The notes beneath the pieces are model-generated. The model was not told where the DNA came from. It did not search any database and saw only the letters and a list, made by a program, of their open reading frames with translations. A DNA stretch of 64,000 nucleotides from Mycolicibacterium poriferae (GTDB lineage Bacteria; Actinomycetota; Actinomycetes; Mycobacteriales; Mycobacteriaceae). The stretch covers positions 1,302,001 to 1,366,000 of the forward strand of contig NZ_AP022570.1 of assembly GCF_010728325.1 (NCBI RefSeq). Reading direction: 5' to 3'. Positions 44,886 through 54,758 of this stretch are shown here, piece by piece. The position numbers were made by a program, and so were the translations under genes. The first letter of the stretch is position 1. The number at the start of each line of letters is the position of its first letter.

Positions 44886-46453
44886 ACCGCAACGGCGGCG
44901 CCGCCGTCGTCGAGACGCTGGCCGCCCACGGCATCGACACCGTATTCGGCATCCCCGGCACCCACAACCTCGAGCTGTACCGCCACTTCACCGCCACAGG
45001 TATCCGGGCAGTCACCCCGCGGCATGAGCAGGGCGCCGGATACGCCGCCGGCGCCTACGCCTGGGTGACCGGCCGTCCCGGGGTGGTGGTCACCACCAGC
45101 GGACCCGGCCTGACCAACGCGATGACCGCAGCCGCCACCGCGTACGCGGAATCACAACCGCTGCTGGTGATCTCACCCGGAATGCCCACCGGAACCGAGG
45201 GCCGCGACCTCGGCCAACTTCACGAAGCCAAGAACACCAGCGCCGCGATGGATCAGCTGGTGCAGTGGAGTCGCCGCGTGCGAAGCAGCGACGAGGCCGC
45301 AGACGCCGTCGCCGACGCGTTCACCGGGTTCAGGGCGGGGCGCCCCCGCCCGGTGCACATCGAGATCCCCGTCGACGTGCTCGAACAGCAGTGGACCGGT
45401 ACGCCGCGCACACCCGTCGACGTCTGGTTGCCCGCCGCGGACCCCGCCTGCGTCTCCAGAGCCGCCGACGTTCTCAGCAAGGCCGATCGACCGCTCGTCA
45501 TCGCCGGCGGGGGAGCCGTCGACGCGCAGGCCGAGGTGACCGCGCTGGCCGAGCGACTCGGAGCGGCGGTGGCCACCACGGTCAACGGCAAAGGCATTGT
45601 GGCCGAATCGCATCCGCTGTCGGTGGGCGCCTCGGTGCGGTTGCCTGCACTGCAGGAGGCGGCTGCCGACAGCGACGGGCTGCTGCTGATCGGCACCGAA
45701 CTCGGCGACTCGGATCTGTGGGGCGGACAGATCCGGGGCCGCAGCGTCATCCGGTGCGATATCGATCCGGCGCAGCTGCACAAGAACTGTCCGGCCGACC
45801 ACGTCCTGCTCGGCGACGCGCGCGCCACCGTGCGCGCGCTGCTGAGTGAACTTCCCGACGACGCGGCCCCGGATAGCGGCCGTGCGGCCACGCTGCGAGC
45901 CCACTGCCATGAAGAGGCCCTGCCGGATGCCGGCATTCACGCCGAAATCAACACCGCTCTACGCCAAGCACTTCCAGTCGACAGTGTCCTCGCCGGGGAC
46001 AGCTCCCAGGTCACCTACTTCGGGTCCGTGCACTTCTTCGACATGCCCGCACCGCGCCGGTTCTGCTACTCGCCCGGCTTCGCCACCCTCGGCTACGGGC
46101 TGCCGGCCGGCCTCGGCGCGGCCATTGCCCTGCCCGGCACTCCGGTGGCCGTCCTTCTCGGTGACGGCGCCATGATGTTCGCCGTCCAGGAACTGGCCAC
46201 GCTGGTGCAGTACCGATTGCCGGTGCCGGTCGTCGTCGTCGACAGCGGCGGCTACCAAGAGATCCTGGACCAGGAACGCAGCCGCGACATCGCCCCGATC
46301 GGTGTGGAGCTCAACAGCCCCGACTTCGCGGCGCTGGCGGTCGCGATGGGCGCCCGCGGCGAGCGGACCACCTCGGTCGCCGACCTCCCCGACCTGATCA
46401 CCTCGGCCCTCGGCGCAGCGGGACCGACCGTCATCCACTTCGACATCCGCTGA
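44882..46453 (+). CDS. ThDP-dependent decarboxylase, 5-guanidino-2-oxopentanoate-type
   Basis: 523-residue ThDP enzyme of the acetolactate synthase/pyruvate oxidase superfamily. The catalytic Glu is in [15 protein letters not shown] near residue 50, and the diphosphate/metal motif [15 protein letters not shown] near 425. The metal-ligand position that is usually NN is DS ([12 protein letters not shown]), an unusual change. Coupling to a ureohydrolase and a transporter suggests decarboxylation of the 2-oxo acid of arginine, as in the AruI pathway, but this is inference. Overlaps the ureohydrolase stop. Confidence 0.82.
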   Translation: MNRNGGAAVVETLAAHGIDTVFGIPGTHNLELYRHFTATGIRAVTPRHEQGAGYAAGAYAWVTGRPGVVVTTSGPGLTNAMTAAATAYAESQPLLVISPGMPTGTEGRDLGQLHEAKNTSAAMDQLVQWSRRVRSSDEAADAVADAFTGFRAGRPRPVHIEIPVDVLEQQWTGTPRTPVDVWLPAADPACVSRAADVLSKADRPLVIAGGGAVDAQAEVTALAERLGAAVATTVNGKGIVAESHPLSVGASVRLPALQEAAADSDGLLLIGTELGDSDLWGGQIRGRSVIRCDIDPAQLHKNCPADHVLLGDARATVRALLSELPDDAAPDSGRAATLRAHCHEEALPDAGIHAEINTALRQALPVDSVLAGDSSQVTYFGSVHFFDMPAPRRFCYSPGFATLGYGLPAGLGAAIALPGTPVAVLLGDGAMMFAVQELATLVQYRLPVPVVVVDSGGYQEILDQERSRDIAPIGVELNSPDFAALAVAMGARGERTTSVADLPDLITSALGAAGPTVIHFDIR

Positions 46454-46473
46454 CATCGGAGAGGAGCGCGACC

Positions 46474-47940
46474 ATGGACATCGCGGTCGTCGTCATCTAC
46501 CTACTCGGCATGATCGCGTTCGGTTTCTGGGGCCGCCGGCGCGCCAAGACCGAATCCGACTTCCTGGTCGCCGGTCGCCGACTCGGCCCGCTGCTCTACT
46601 CCGGCACGATGGCCGCGGTGGTGCTCGGCGGCGCCTCCACCATCGGCGGCGTCGGCCTGGGCTATGAATACGGCATCTCCGGCATGTGGCTGGTGGTCGC
46701 CATCGGCGTCGGGATCATCGCGTTGAGCCTGCTGTTCGCCGGGCGGATCCAGCGGCTGCGGGTCTACACCGTCAGCCAGATGCTCGAACTTCGCTACGGC
46801 CCGGGTTCCAGCGTGCTGTCCGGGGTGGTGATGTGGGGCTACACCCTGATGCTGTCGGTGACGTCGACCATCGCCTACGGCACGATCTTCAGCGCGTTGT
46901 TCGACATCGGCCGCGTCCCGGCGATTCTGATCGGCGGCGGAGTGGTGATCGTCTACTCCACGCTGGGTGGGATGTGGTCGATCACGCTGACCGACTTCGT
47001 CCAGTTCCTGATCCAGACGGTCGGCATCTTCTTCATCCTGCTGCCGATCGTACTGTCGAAGGTGGGCGGGTTCTCCGGTCTCGCCGCCGCCGTACCGGAC
47101 GACGCGTTGTCGCTGACGGCGATCGGCGGCGAGACCATCCTGACCTACTTCGTCATCTACTCGTTCGGTCTGCTTATCGGACAAGACATCTGGCAGCGGG
47201 TCTTCACCGCCCGCAGCCCCGGCGTGGCGCGGTGGGCCGGCACGGCAGCCGGGGTGTACTGCCTCGCGTACGGGGTGGCGGGCGCGTTGGTCGGCACCGC
47301 GGCCCAGGCGTTGCTACCGGCGCTGGACAACCGTGATGACGCGTTCGCCGAGCTTGTCTCCCTGCAGCTACCCGCGGTGCTGGCCGGTCTGGTGTTGGCA
47401 GCGGCCCTGGCCGCGGTGATGTCGACGTCCAGCGGTGCGCTGATCGCCACCGCAACGGTGTTCCGGCACAGCATCGTCGCGCGGCTGCTCAAGCAGACGC
47501 CCACCGACGCGGACGATGACGAAGTGGGCAGCAACCGCTACTACGTGCTGGGCTTCGGACTCGTGATGGTGGCCATCTCCTGCATCCTGCTGGACGTGGT
47601 GGCCGCACTCACGGTCGCCTACGCGATCCTGGTCGGCGGTCTGCTGGTGCCGATCCTGGGTGGCTTGCTGTGGCGGCGCGGCACGAATGTGGGTGCGGTG
47701 GCGGCGATGGCGGTCGGCACCGTCGCGACGCTCGCCACGATGATCGTGCTGGGCGACATCTACGCCAACGAACCGATCTATGTGGGTCTGGGGTCCGGGC
47801 TGCTGGTGTTCGTCGTCGGTAGCCTGCTCAGCCCGCCGACCTCCGATGCCGTGCTCGCCGAGTGGGACCGCCGCAGCGCCGGGAAGGGAAAGGTCAACCG
47901 CGAGACCGAGCAAGCCCGAGCGTCACAGCCGCCACAGTGA
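46474..47940 (+). CDS. sodium:solute symporter (SSS family)
   Basis: 488-residue transporter with about 13 hydrophobic segments and the SSS layout: an N-terminal LGMIAFGFWGRRRAKTESDF segment, GGASTIGGVGLGYEYGISG, ITLTDFVQFLIQTVG and a polar C-terminus. GAGAGGAG precedes the ATG. It follows the ThDP enzyme by 20 bases, so it is probably co-transcribed and imports the substrate of the pathway (an amino acid, polyamine or guanidino acid). Overlaps the convergent thioesterase gene by 18 bases. Confidence 0.9.
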   Translation: MDIAVVVIYLLGMIAFGFWGRRRAKTESDFLVAGRRLGPLLYSGTMAAVVLGGASTIGGVGLGYEYGISGMWLVVAIGVGIIALSLLFAGRIQRLRVYTVSQMLELRYGPGSSVLSGVVMWGYTLMLSVTSTIAYGTIFSALFDIGRVPAILIGGGVVIVYSTLGGMWSITLTDFVQFLIQTVGIFFILLPIVLSKVGGFSGLAAAVPDDALSLTAIGGETILTYFVIYSFGLLIGQDIWQRVFTARSPGVARWAGTAAGVYCLAYGVAGALVGTAAQALLPALDNRDDAFAELVSLQLPAVLAGLVLAAALAAVMSTSSGALIATATVFRHSIVARLLKQTPTDADDDEVGSNRYYVLGFGLVMVAISCILLDVVAALTVAYAILVGGLLVPILGGLLWRRGTNVGAVAAMAVGTVATLATMIVLGDIYANEPIYVGLGSGLLVFVVGSLLSPPTSDAVLAEWDRRSAGKGKVNRETEQARASQPPQ

Positions 47941-48699
47941 CTCCTGCGCGACGCTGGCGACCAGGCTTCCGTCCTCGCTGATGATCGAGCCGCGCGCCAG
48001 CCCACGGGCGTCGTTGTGGCTGATGGCCTCCGCGTCGTAGAGATGCCACTGCCGCGGGTCGAAGGGCCGGTGCAGCCACAGCGCGTGGTCGAGACTGGCT
48101 GCCCCGCCGCCCGGCAGCTCCTCCCCGGGTGGCCGGGCGGTCGGGACCAAACCCACGTCGGAGATGAAGGTCAGCGCACACGCCCGCACCAGCGGGTCGT
48201 CCTCGATGGGTTCGCGGCTGCGGAACCACATCGGCTGAATAGGCCAGTTGTCCACAACGGTTTTCGTGGAACGGATCTCGAAGTGGTCGGCCCACTGCTC
48301 GGGAAGCGGGTTCGCCAGTGTCGCGTCCGCCAGCGCGATGCTCGGCGAGCCGGGGCGTTGCCAGTCGGTGGTCGTCTCGGCCCGGTGAAACGAGGCGAGC
48401 ATCTCGAAGATCGGCACATCATCCTGGCTGGCGGTGATCCGGCGGGTGTTGAACGACTTCCCGTCGCGAGTCAGCTCGACGACGTACTCGACGTCGACGC
48501 CGACTTTGCCGCCCTTGATGAAGTAGGCGTGCAGTGACTGAGGTAGCCGGTCTGGCTCCACCGTCGCTCCGGCCGCGGCGAGCGCCTGGGCCGCAATCAG
48601 GCCGCCGAAGAGTCGGCCACCAGCACCGAACGTCGCGGCGCTGCGGAAGGTCTGGCCTTCACCGTCGAGTCGTACCAGGTCGGCGATCCAGCTCGGCAT
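47923..48699 (-). CDS. acyl-CoA thioesterase II (TesB family)
   Basis: 258-residue TesB-type thioesterase with two hotdog domains. Features are GGRLFGGLIAAQALAAA in the first repeat, FNTRRITASQDDVPIFEMLASFH and LDHALWLHRPF in the second, with the Asp that starts LDHALW as the likely active residue. It hydrolyses acyl-CoA to acid and CoA. It is convergent with and overlaps the symporter gene. A palindrome-like site precedes it. Confidence 0.9.
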   Translation of the reverse strand: MPSWIADLVRLDGEGQTFRSAATFGAGGRLFGGLIAAQALAAAGATVEPDRLPQSLHAYFIKGGKVGVDVEYVVELTRDGKSFNTRRITASQDDVPIFEMLASFHRAETTTDWQRPGSPSIALADATLANPLPEQWADHFEIRSTKTVVDNWPIQPMWFRSREPIEDDPLVRACALTFISDVGLVPTARPPGEELPGGGAASLDHALWLHRPFDPRQWHLYDAEAISHNDARGLARGSIISEDGSLVASVAQESLWRL

Positions 48700-48724
48700 G
48701 GTCCTCCATCGATGATCGGCTTAG

Positions 48725-48742
48725 TTTGACACATGTTAAACA
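48725..48742. promoter_or_regulatory. imperfect palindrome upstream of tesB
   Basis: TTTGACA-CA-TGTTAAA, 7-bp arms with one mismatch, 25 bases before the thioesterase start. On the minus strand it contains TAACAT, a plausible -10 box. It resembles a TetR-type operator and shares TTGACA with 12598. Confidence 0.4.
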
Positions 48743-48848
48743 TCGGCGATGGGCGGTGATCAGCGCGGGGTGTCACCGCTGATTTGGTCATTCGGCGTTG
48801 CTCGGCTAACTGCAGGGCTAACCTCGTGCCCAGTGGGAGGGGGTCCCC

Positions 48849-51449
48849 ATGGTCGCGCAGCAACACGTCGGGTGGGTTGCCGGGATGGCCGTGTCAGCGG
48901 GTGTCGGAGCCGCAATGCTTCTCGGCGGAGCGGGATCCGCCGCGGCGGACAGTACTGGCGCCGACACGGCCGCGGCAGACAGCGTCGCCGCGGACAGTGC
49001 AGCGGCCCGAAACGACGAGTCCGCCGCTGGCAGCGCGGCGCGCACCCACACTGACGAACCCGCCACCGATGAACCGGACGCGACGGATGACGACGCGTTC
49101 GAGGACGAAGAGCTCGGGGACGACGGCTTCGAGGACGGCGCCTCCGAGGTTGACGACACCGCTGACGACGACCTCGGTGATGACGGCTTGGGCGATGACA
49201 GCTTGGGCGACGAGGACCTTGTCGACGGCGGTGCGGGTGTCGACGCCCGGGACCCCGTCGATGACGTGACTGACCGCCCATTGGATACCGGCGCCGGCGA
49301 CGTCGACGCTGTCGCTCATGACGCTGTCACCCTTCGGGACGACGTCGAGCCGGCCGGCAGGCCGGTCTCGGAGGAACCGGTCGACGGAGACAGCGTTGAC
49401 CGGCTTCCCGTGCAGGCGCAGTTGATCACCTCAGCTGCGGTGTCGGGACGGCGCGAAGCCGCCCGGGTTGGCGAGGTCATCGCCGAACCCGCCCTCGCCG
49501 AGTTTTCCAATGCCGCGCCCACCGTCACGACCTCCGTGGACGACCCCGACCCCCTGACCGGCGTTACGACCGTCACGGTGGCCGGCCAGGATCCCGACGG
49601 TGACGCGCTGACCTACACGGCAGGCCGGCCCAGGTTCGGCCGCGTCATCGGCGACGGTGCCGGGGTGTTCACCTACACGCCGACCAGTTTCTCGCGCCTG
49701 CTGGCCAGGTTCCTGCCGTTCGCGCGCTCCGATCGCTTCGTGGTGACTGTGAACGATGGCCACGGTGGTGCCACGTCCTCGACTGTGGCCATCACCGTCA
49801 TCCCGCTCAACAGCGCTCCCCGGGCCCGAGGAGTCACCGTCAACGCGCCGGTCGTCGGCACCGGCGCCGTGACCGGAAAAGCCAATGCGTTCGACCCGAA
49901 CTGGGATCGCCTGACCTTCGTCGCATCGACCAGTGAGACCGCCAAAGGCGTTGTCACCGTCAATAGCAACGGAACGTTCACCTACACGCCGACCGCCGCT
50001 GCTCGCCACACCGCCTCGGCTGTCGACGCCACCGACGGCGACCGCACCGATACGTTCCGGGTAGCCGTCTCCGACGTCTTCGGCGCGGTCACCGAGATCC
50101 CGGTGACTGTCACGATCAGCCCGGCCAACGGCACGCCGACGGGCAATGCCACCGTGAATCATCCCGATCCTGTCAGCGGCGTCGTCACCGGCGTGGTGAT
50201 CGGCACCGACGCCGACGGTGACTCCCTGACCTACAGCGGCTCGACCATCACCACCAAGGGCACGGTCGAGGTCAGCACCGATGGCCTGATCACCTACTCG
50301 CCCAACGCGATGGCGCGGCTGATCGCAGGATCTGTCTACTCCACCCCGGCGCGCAGGTCAGACACCTTCGGGGTCACGATCTCCGATAGTCACGGTGGGA
50401 GCACGACGGTGACGGTCAGCGTGACGATAGCGCCCGACACCCAGTCACCCGTCACGGTGCCGCAGTCCACGTTCTGTGGTTGCACGATGATGCCGGCCGA
50501 TACCATCTACCACGCCGACATCCGTTCATTGGCAGCGGTTTCCGAGTCAGACGAGTGGATCGAGCTTCTCGGCGGCAGCCGGGGCGCCACCATGAAGGCG
50601 CGATGGGGCGGCAATGAGTGGATGGGTAGCACCGCGGGAATCCCGGTCAATGTGGTCGGGCCGGACCACCCCACGGAGACAGTCGTTTTCAACCGGGGTT
50701 ACTCGACCACAGGGCCCGGCATCGATGATCGGCCTTACGCGATACCGGACCGCCCGCTGGTCGAGGGCATGCCGTCGTATCCGGCATGGGACCGCCACTT
50801 GTTCGTGTTCCAGGAAGGCACCTGCGTCTCGCAGGAGTTGATCAATGTCGCCAATGGAGTGGAGTTGCCGGGTGCCGGTGTCCTCGACATCCTGGGCAAC
50901 GCTGTCTACCGGTCGATCTGGGGCTCGGCGTGGATCGCGCAGGGCGGTGTGCACTACGACATGAGCTCGGCGCTGTACCCCGAGATCGGGTTCGCCAACG
51001 CGGCGAAACTTCCGCAGGTCCCGTTGATGGTGCGGCCCGACGAGATCGAACGCGGCTACATCGACCACATGCTGGGGATCACGATCGCCAAAGACCTTGG
51101 TGCCGGATATGTCTGGCCCGCTCGCGCCGGCGATGGTAGCGGGGCGGACGGTGTGCCGATGGGCATGGTATTCCGGCTGCGCGAGGACGTGGACCTGAGC
51201 GGCTATGCCGAAAGCACTCAGGCGGTGCTACGTGCATTGCAGGTGCACGGTGCCGTCATCTTCGATTCCGGCGGACCGGGGCAGGACGGGATCACTCTTG
51301 CCGGGATGAGCAACGGCTGGGAGGGCAGCGATCTCGCCGGCATGCAGCGTGAACTGTCCGAGATTCCGCTGCAGTGGTTCGAGGCCGTCGACGTCACAGG
51401 AATCGCCGCCGATCCTGAAATCGGTTGGCAGGTGGACGCACCCGCCTAG
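48849..51449 (+). CDS. large exported protein with cadherin-like repeats and unrecognised C-terminal domain
   Basis: 866-residue secreted protein. A signal peptide (about residues 1-34) is followed by an Ala/Asp/Glu-rich acidic region to about 210 with runs such as LGDDGLGDDSLGDED. Three cadherin-like/Ig repeats (about 222-320, 320-430, 430-530) each end in DTFxVTxSDxxGG-type strands; examples are TYTPTSFSRLLARF and YSPNAMARLIAG. Residues 535-866 form a separate domain with FCGCTMMPADTIYHADI, WIELLGG, RWGGNEWMG, DRHLFVFQEGTC and DSGGPGQDGIT; I do not recognise its family. ATG 48849 after GTGGGAGGGGG. Function unknown; location at the cell surface is likely. Confidence 0.85.
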   Translation: MVAQQHVGWVAGMAVSAGVGAAMLLGGAGSAAADSTGADTAAADSVAADSAAARNDESAAGSAARTHTDEPATDEPDATDDDAFEDEELGDDGFEDGASEVDDTADDDLGDDGLGDDSLGDEDLVDGGAGVDARDPVDDVTDRPLDTGAGDVDAVAHDAVTLRDDVEPAGRPVSEEPVDGDSVDRLPVQAQLITSAAVSGRREAARVGEVIAEPALAEFSNAAPTVTTSVDDPDPLTGVTTVTVAGQDPDGDALTYTAGRPRFGRVIGDGAGVFTYTPTSFSRLLARFLPFARSDRFVVTVNDGHGGATSSTVAITVIPLNSAPRARGVTVNAPVVGTGAVTGKANAFDPNWDRLTFVASTSETAKGVVTVNSNGTFTYTPTAAARHTASAVDATDGDRTDTFRVAVSDVFGAVTEIPVTVTISPANGTPTGNATVNHPDPVSGVVTGVVIGTDADGDSLTYSGSTITTKGTVEVSTDGLITYSPNAMARLIAGSVYSTPARRSDTFGVTISDSHGGSTTVTVSVTIAPDTQSPVTVPQSTFCGCTMMPADTIYHADIRSLAAVSESDEWIELLGGSRGATMKARWGGNEWMGSTAGIPVNVVGPDHPTETVVFNRGYSTTGPGIDDRPYAIPDRPLVEGMPSYPAWDRHLFVFQEGTCVSQELINVANGVELPGAGVLDILGNAVYRSIWGSAWIAQGGVHYDMSSALYPEIGFANAAKLPQVPLMVRPDEIERGYIDHMLGITIAKDLGAGYVWPARAGDGSGADGVPMGMVFRLREDVDLSGYAESTQAVLRALQVHGAVIFDSGGPGQDGITLAGMSNGWEGSDLAGMQRELSEIPLQWFEAVDVTGIAADPEIGWQVDAPA

Positions 51450-52909
51450 TTTCTCGGTGGTGGTTGGGGTTGGAAGGGTTCGTACCACCACCAGTCGGCG
51501 CGTTCGCCGGTCGGCCCCTTACAGGGGGCGACCGCTGGTGGGGGTTGTGTGGGTGGCCGGGCCAGCGACGCGTTGGTCAGGGCCTGGCCGTCGGCGTCGG
51601 TGACGACGAGCTGGTGCGCGGGCCCGGTGAGGGTGATGCCCCCGGCGTGGTGCAGCCGGTGGTGGTAAGGGCAGACGAGGACGAGGTTGTCCAGCTCGGT
51701 CAGGCCGCCGTTCTCCCAATGCCGTAGGTGGTGGGCGTGCAGGCCGCGGGTCGCGCCGCAGCCGGGCACCACACAGCAGCGATCCCGATGCTCCAACGCC
51801 CGACGCAGCCGCCGATTGACCGTACGGGTGCTCCGCCCGGCGCCGATCGCGCGCCCGGCCCGTTCGAACCACACCTCACAGGTCGCATCACAGCTCAGGT
51901 ACTGGCGCTCGGCATCGGTGAGCAGCGGCCCCAGATGCAGCGCCCCGACCTGCTTGTCGACGTCGACGTGCACGACCACGGTGGTGTGCTGGGCGTGCGG
52001 GCGCCGCGCCACCTCGCCGTCCCAGCCGGTGGCGATCAACTCCATGAACGCATCCACGGTGGTGGGCATCGGCGCGCGCGGAGCGCCCTCACCCTCACCA
52101 CCGTGACCGTCGGTGAGGTCGGCGAAGTCGTCGTCGAACTCGCCACCGAAACCCTCGGCGTCGGCATGGGACTCGCCGCCGACGCCCTCGGCGTCGGCAA
52201 CGGGGTTGTCCTCGAGGCGATCGGCGCCGCCCTCTGATGTCCCGTGGGGGCCGTCAGTGTCGGCATCGGGGGTGGAAGCGTCGGCGCTGGTTCCGGTGGC
52301 GGCATCGGGCTGCTGGTCGTGGTCGCGTTTCCAGTCGGCGATCAACCCGTCACGCTTGCCGGCCAGTGCGGCATCGACCTTGGCCGCTTCGATTTTGGAC
52401 ACCGTGATCCGATACGTCACCGACTCACCATGATCGGTGCGCGAGATTCCGCGTTCCGGCTGCGGCTTCGGGGACACATCGGGTCGGGGTTCCAGGCCGA
52501 CCGCCTTGCGCAACTGGGTCACCGTGGCCACCGACGCCAACTCCACGTAATGATCATCAGAACCATCGGCGGCACGCTCGGCGAGCACCCCGACCTGATC
52601 CAGCGACAACCGGCCCTCCCGCAACCCGGCCACACACCGCGGGAACTGCTCACCACGCGCCGCGACCGCAGCGATCGTCTTCGCGTTACGCGGCGACACC
52701 CCGGTCTTCCACGCCACCAACGCCGAGATCGACCGCGCCCCGGTCATCCCGGCCAACCCGCCATGATCGATCTCGGCGACGATGTCCACGATGCGCGCAT
52801 CGATGGCGTTGCGCTGCCCGGTCAACTCCGCGATCTGCTCGAACAACTCCGCCAACCGCTCCTTGGGCGACACCTCGTCGTCATCCAAAAACGCTGCAGC
52901 AGAGGACAT
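51446..52909 (-). CDS. HNH endonuclease with DUF222 (REP13E12-type)
   Basis: 487-residue protein of the 13E12 repeat family. An N-terminal DUF222 helical domain (about residues 10-170), a low-complexity acidic middle (about 190-280) and a C-terminal HNH domain with CVVPGCGATRGLHAHHLRHW, NLVLVCPYHHRLHH make up the chain; the CxxC and HH pattern should bind zinc at a nuclease site. These genes are repeated in mycobacterial genomes and mark mobile or expanding sequence. It overlaps the large exported protein gene by four bases at the stops. No integrase lies nearby. Confidence 0.87.
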   Translation of the reverse strand: MSSAAAFLDDDEVSPKERLAELFEQIAELTGQRNAIDARIVDIVAEIDHGGLAGMTGARSISALVAWKTGVSPRNAKTIAAVAARGEQFPRCVAGLREGRLSLDQVGVLAERAADGSDDHYVELASVATVTQLRKAVGLEPRPDVSPKPQPERGISRTDHGESVTYRITVSKIEAAKVDAALAGKRDGLIADWKRDHDQQPDAATGTSADASTPDADTDGPHGTSEGGADRLEDNPVADAEGVGGESHADAEGFGGEFDDDFADLTDGHGGEGEGAPRAPMPTTVDAFMELIATGWDGEVARRPHAQHTTVVVHVDVDKQVGALHLGPLLTDAERQYLSCDATCEVWFERAGRAIGAGRSTRTVNRRLRRALEHRDRCCVVPGCGATRGLHAHHLRHWENGGLTELDNLVLVCPYHHRLHHAGGITLTGPAHQLVVTDADGQALTNASLARPPTQPPPAVAPCKGPTGERADWWWYEPFQPQPPPRN

Positions 52910-52926
52910 GAACCCATCAAAGCAGC

Positions 52927-53052
52927 ACCCACCGACAAAAAGAGATGACCGGAGCCCGCGTTACACAGCCGAAGGCGCCCACCGACAAAACGGACGACCG
53001 CAGCCCGCCTCACACAGACCGAAGGCACCCTCCGACAGAAAGAGACGGCCGC
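52927..53052. repeat. 50-bp tandem repeat, two and a half copies
   Basis: Units begin at 52931, 52981 and 53031, each starting CACCGACAAA or CTCCGACAGA and containing AGCCCGC and CCGAAGGC. They lie directly upstream of the HNH gene. Period is exactly 50 bp; the third copy is cut short by a hairpin. Confidence 0.8.
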
Positions 53053-53079
53053 CGGCTGCACACTGCAGGCCGGCGGCCG
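53048..53079 (-). terminator. strong hairpin after the methyltransferase gene
   Basis: GGCCGCCGGC (53048-53057) and GCCGGCGGCC (53070-53079) are exact reverse complements separated by twelve bases that can also pair as TGCA/TGCA. It lies 17 bases after the methyltransferase stop and is a likely terminator for it, though without a long T tract. Confidence 0.65.
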
Positions 53080-53096
53080 TCATCGACAAACCTGGA

Positions 53097-54749
53097 TCAG
53101 GCCGGCTTACGGAACCGCTGAATTCCCCAGGCCAGGTGGCCCTGGTCGGCGGCCTCCACCCAATTGCGGAGTCCTACAACCATCTTGTCCAGGTAGTCGG
53201 CCGAAGACTTCTGCTCGAGCTCGCTTCGGCGCGACTCCAGCTCCTGCCGGACGCGGTCGTAGTGGGTGCGCAGGTTGTGCACCAGATCAATCTGGTCGAG
53301 CACCTCGAAGCCGATGTCCTGCGCAGCTTCCCGGTAGAACCGCATCGAGCCCAGGTCGCGCAGGTTGAGCCGGTCGTAGACGGGCTGCAGCACCCCGTCG
53401 GGCACATCGTCGGTTTGCATGGGATCGGTGAACACCAGTTCACCGCCGGGCTTGAGCAGCCGGAAGGCCTCTTCGATCACCTTGCGACGGTCCGGGGCGT
53501 GCAGGAAGGCGTCCTGGGACCAGACGACGTCGGCGCTTTCGGCAGGCATCGGCACGTCGTCGAAACTGCCGTGGATGACATGGATCTGGCGATCCAGCCC
53601 GGTCTGCCGATTCTTGGCCCGGTTGTTCGCGTTCTGTGTTTCGGAGATGTTCACACAGGTGACCTTGCAGCCGTGGGCGCTGGCCAGTCGGCGTGCCGAA
53701 CCACCGTAGCCGGCCCCCAGGTCGACCACCATGGAATCGGGGCCGGGGTTCGAGAGCAGCCCGGCCATCCGGTCCACTGTTTCGACGCCGGCGGACCCGA
53801 TGTCGTCGGTGTCCTCGTAACACCCGACATGGATGTCCTCGCCGCCCCAGATGAGGGAGTAGAAATTATCCGCGTCGTCGCTGTCGTAATAGGCCTCCGC
53901 CTCATCGGCGACGGTGTTCAGATTGTCCACCGACTTCTCGGCGACGTGGACGAAGAAGTCCGGCTCGTTCTCCTGGTAGGTCTCCTGAAAGTCCCCGTAG
54001 GTGCGGACCCGCTCGAAGCCGGCCTCGCGAATCAGCCGTCGCACATAGTTTTTCCGCAGCGGGTACATGTTCAGCGTGTATTCCGAGCCGTCCGGGAACG
54101 TGTACTTGAACCGTGCCAATCCGTCGTCGACGTGCTCGGGCTCCGCTGTGACCTGTTCACCGCAGTAGTAGTACTTGTGTTTCGACGAGAAGCCGTGGTC
54201 GAGCATCTCGTCGTAGTTACGCTGATCGAGGATCAGGATGCCGTCGTGGCGCAGCGCGGCGTAGAACTCGGCGAGCGCGCGGCGCCGGTCCTGTTCGTCG
54301 TGCAGATGGGTGAACGAATTGCCCAGGCAGATGATGGCGTCGTACTTGCCCTGGATGCTCTTGTTCAGTTGGCGCCAATCGGCTTGGACGCTCTTGAGGA
54401 TCAGCCCGCGCTTCTTGCCGTTCTCGAAGGCCTTGGCCAGCATCGCTGCGGACCCGTCGGCGCTCGTGACGTCGAACCCGGCCTCGGTGAGTCGCACCGA
54501 ATGAAAGCCCGTGCCGGTGGCGACGTCGACCACGCTCTTCTTGTCGCGGGCTCGCAGGACGTCGATGAAGAATCGGCCTTCGGACTGGGCCCGGGCATCC
54601 CAGTCGATCAGTTCGTCCCACTTCTCGACGAAGCTCATGACGTATTCGCCTCGGTAGAGATCGGTGTCGCGATCGGCTAGTGGATCGTCACCGTAGTTCT
54701 GTTCACGCAACCGCAGTTCTGCATTGTCCTGGGTGGTCGTGGAAGTCAT
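53097..54749 (-). CDS. fused glycine/sarcosine and dimethylglycine N-methyltransferase
   Basis: 550-residue bifunctional enzyme with two SAM-dependent methyltransferase domains. The first (SAM motif VVDVATGTGFHS, residues 73-84) matches glycine/sarcosine methyltransferase; the second (VVDLGAGYGG, 341-350) matches dimethylglycine methyltransferase. Together they convert glycine to betaine in three methylations, as in halophiles such as Actinopolyspora, where the fusion is known. Betaine is a compatible solute. ATG 54749 has AAAGG in front of it on the minus strand. Fusion and substrate range are inferred from family layout. Confidence 0.87.
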   Translation of the reverse strand: MTSTTTQDNAELRLREQNYGDDPLADRDTDLYRGEYVMSFVEKWDELIDWDARAQSEGRFFIDVLRARDKKSVVDVATGTGFHSVRLTEAGFDVTSADGSAAMLAKAFENGKKRGLILKSVQADWRQLNKSIQGKYDAIICLGNSFTHLHDEQDRRRALAEFYAALRHDGILILDQRNYDEMLDHGFSSKHKYYYCGEQVTAEPEHVDDGLARFKYTFPDGSEYTLNMYPLRKNYVRRLIREAGFERVRTYGDFQETYQENEPDFFVHVAEKSVDNLNTVADEAEAYYDSDDADNFYSLIWGGEDIHVGCYEDTDDIGSAGVETVDRMAGLLSNPGPDSMVVDLGAGYGGSARRLASAHGCKVTCVNISETQNANNRAKNRQTGLDRQIHVIHGSFDDVPMPAESADVVWSQDAFLHAPDRRKVIEEAFRLLKPGGELVFTDPMQTDDVPDGVLQPVYDRLNLRDLGSMRFYREAAQDIGFEVLDQIDLVHNLRTHYDRVRQELESRRSELEQKSSADYLDKMVVGLRNWVEAADQGHLAWGIQRFRKPA

Positions 54750-54758
54750 GAGACCTTT

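Noticed and set aside
52927..53052. CRISPR array
   Set aside because: Only two and a half direct 50-bp copies with no unique spacers; no cas genes are present.
51446..53079. Prophage or integrated element
   Set aside because: No integrase, terminase or attachment-site pair was seen; only the HNH gene hints at mobility.
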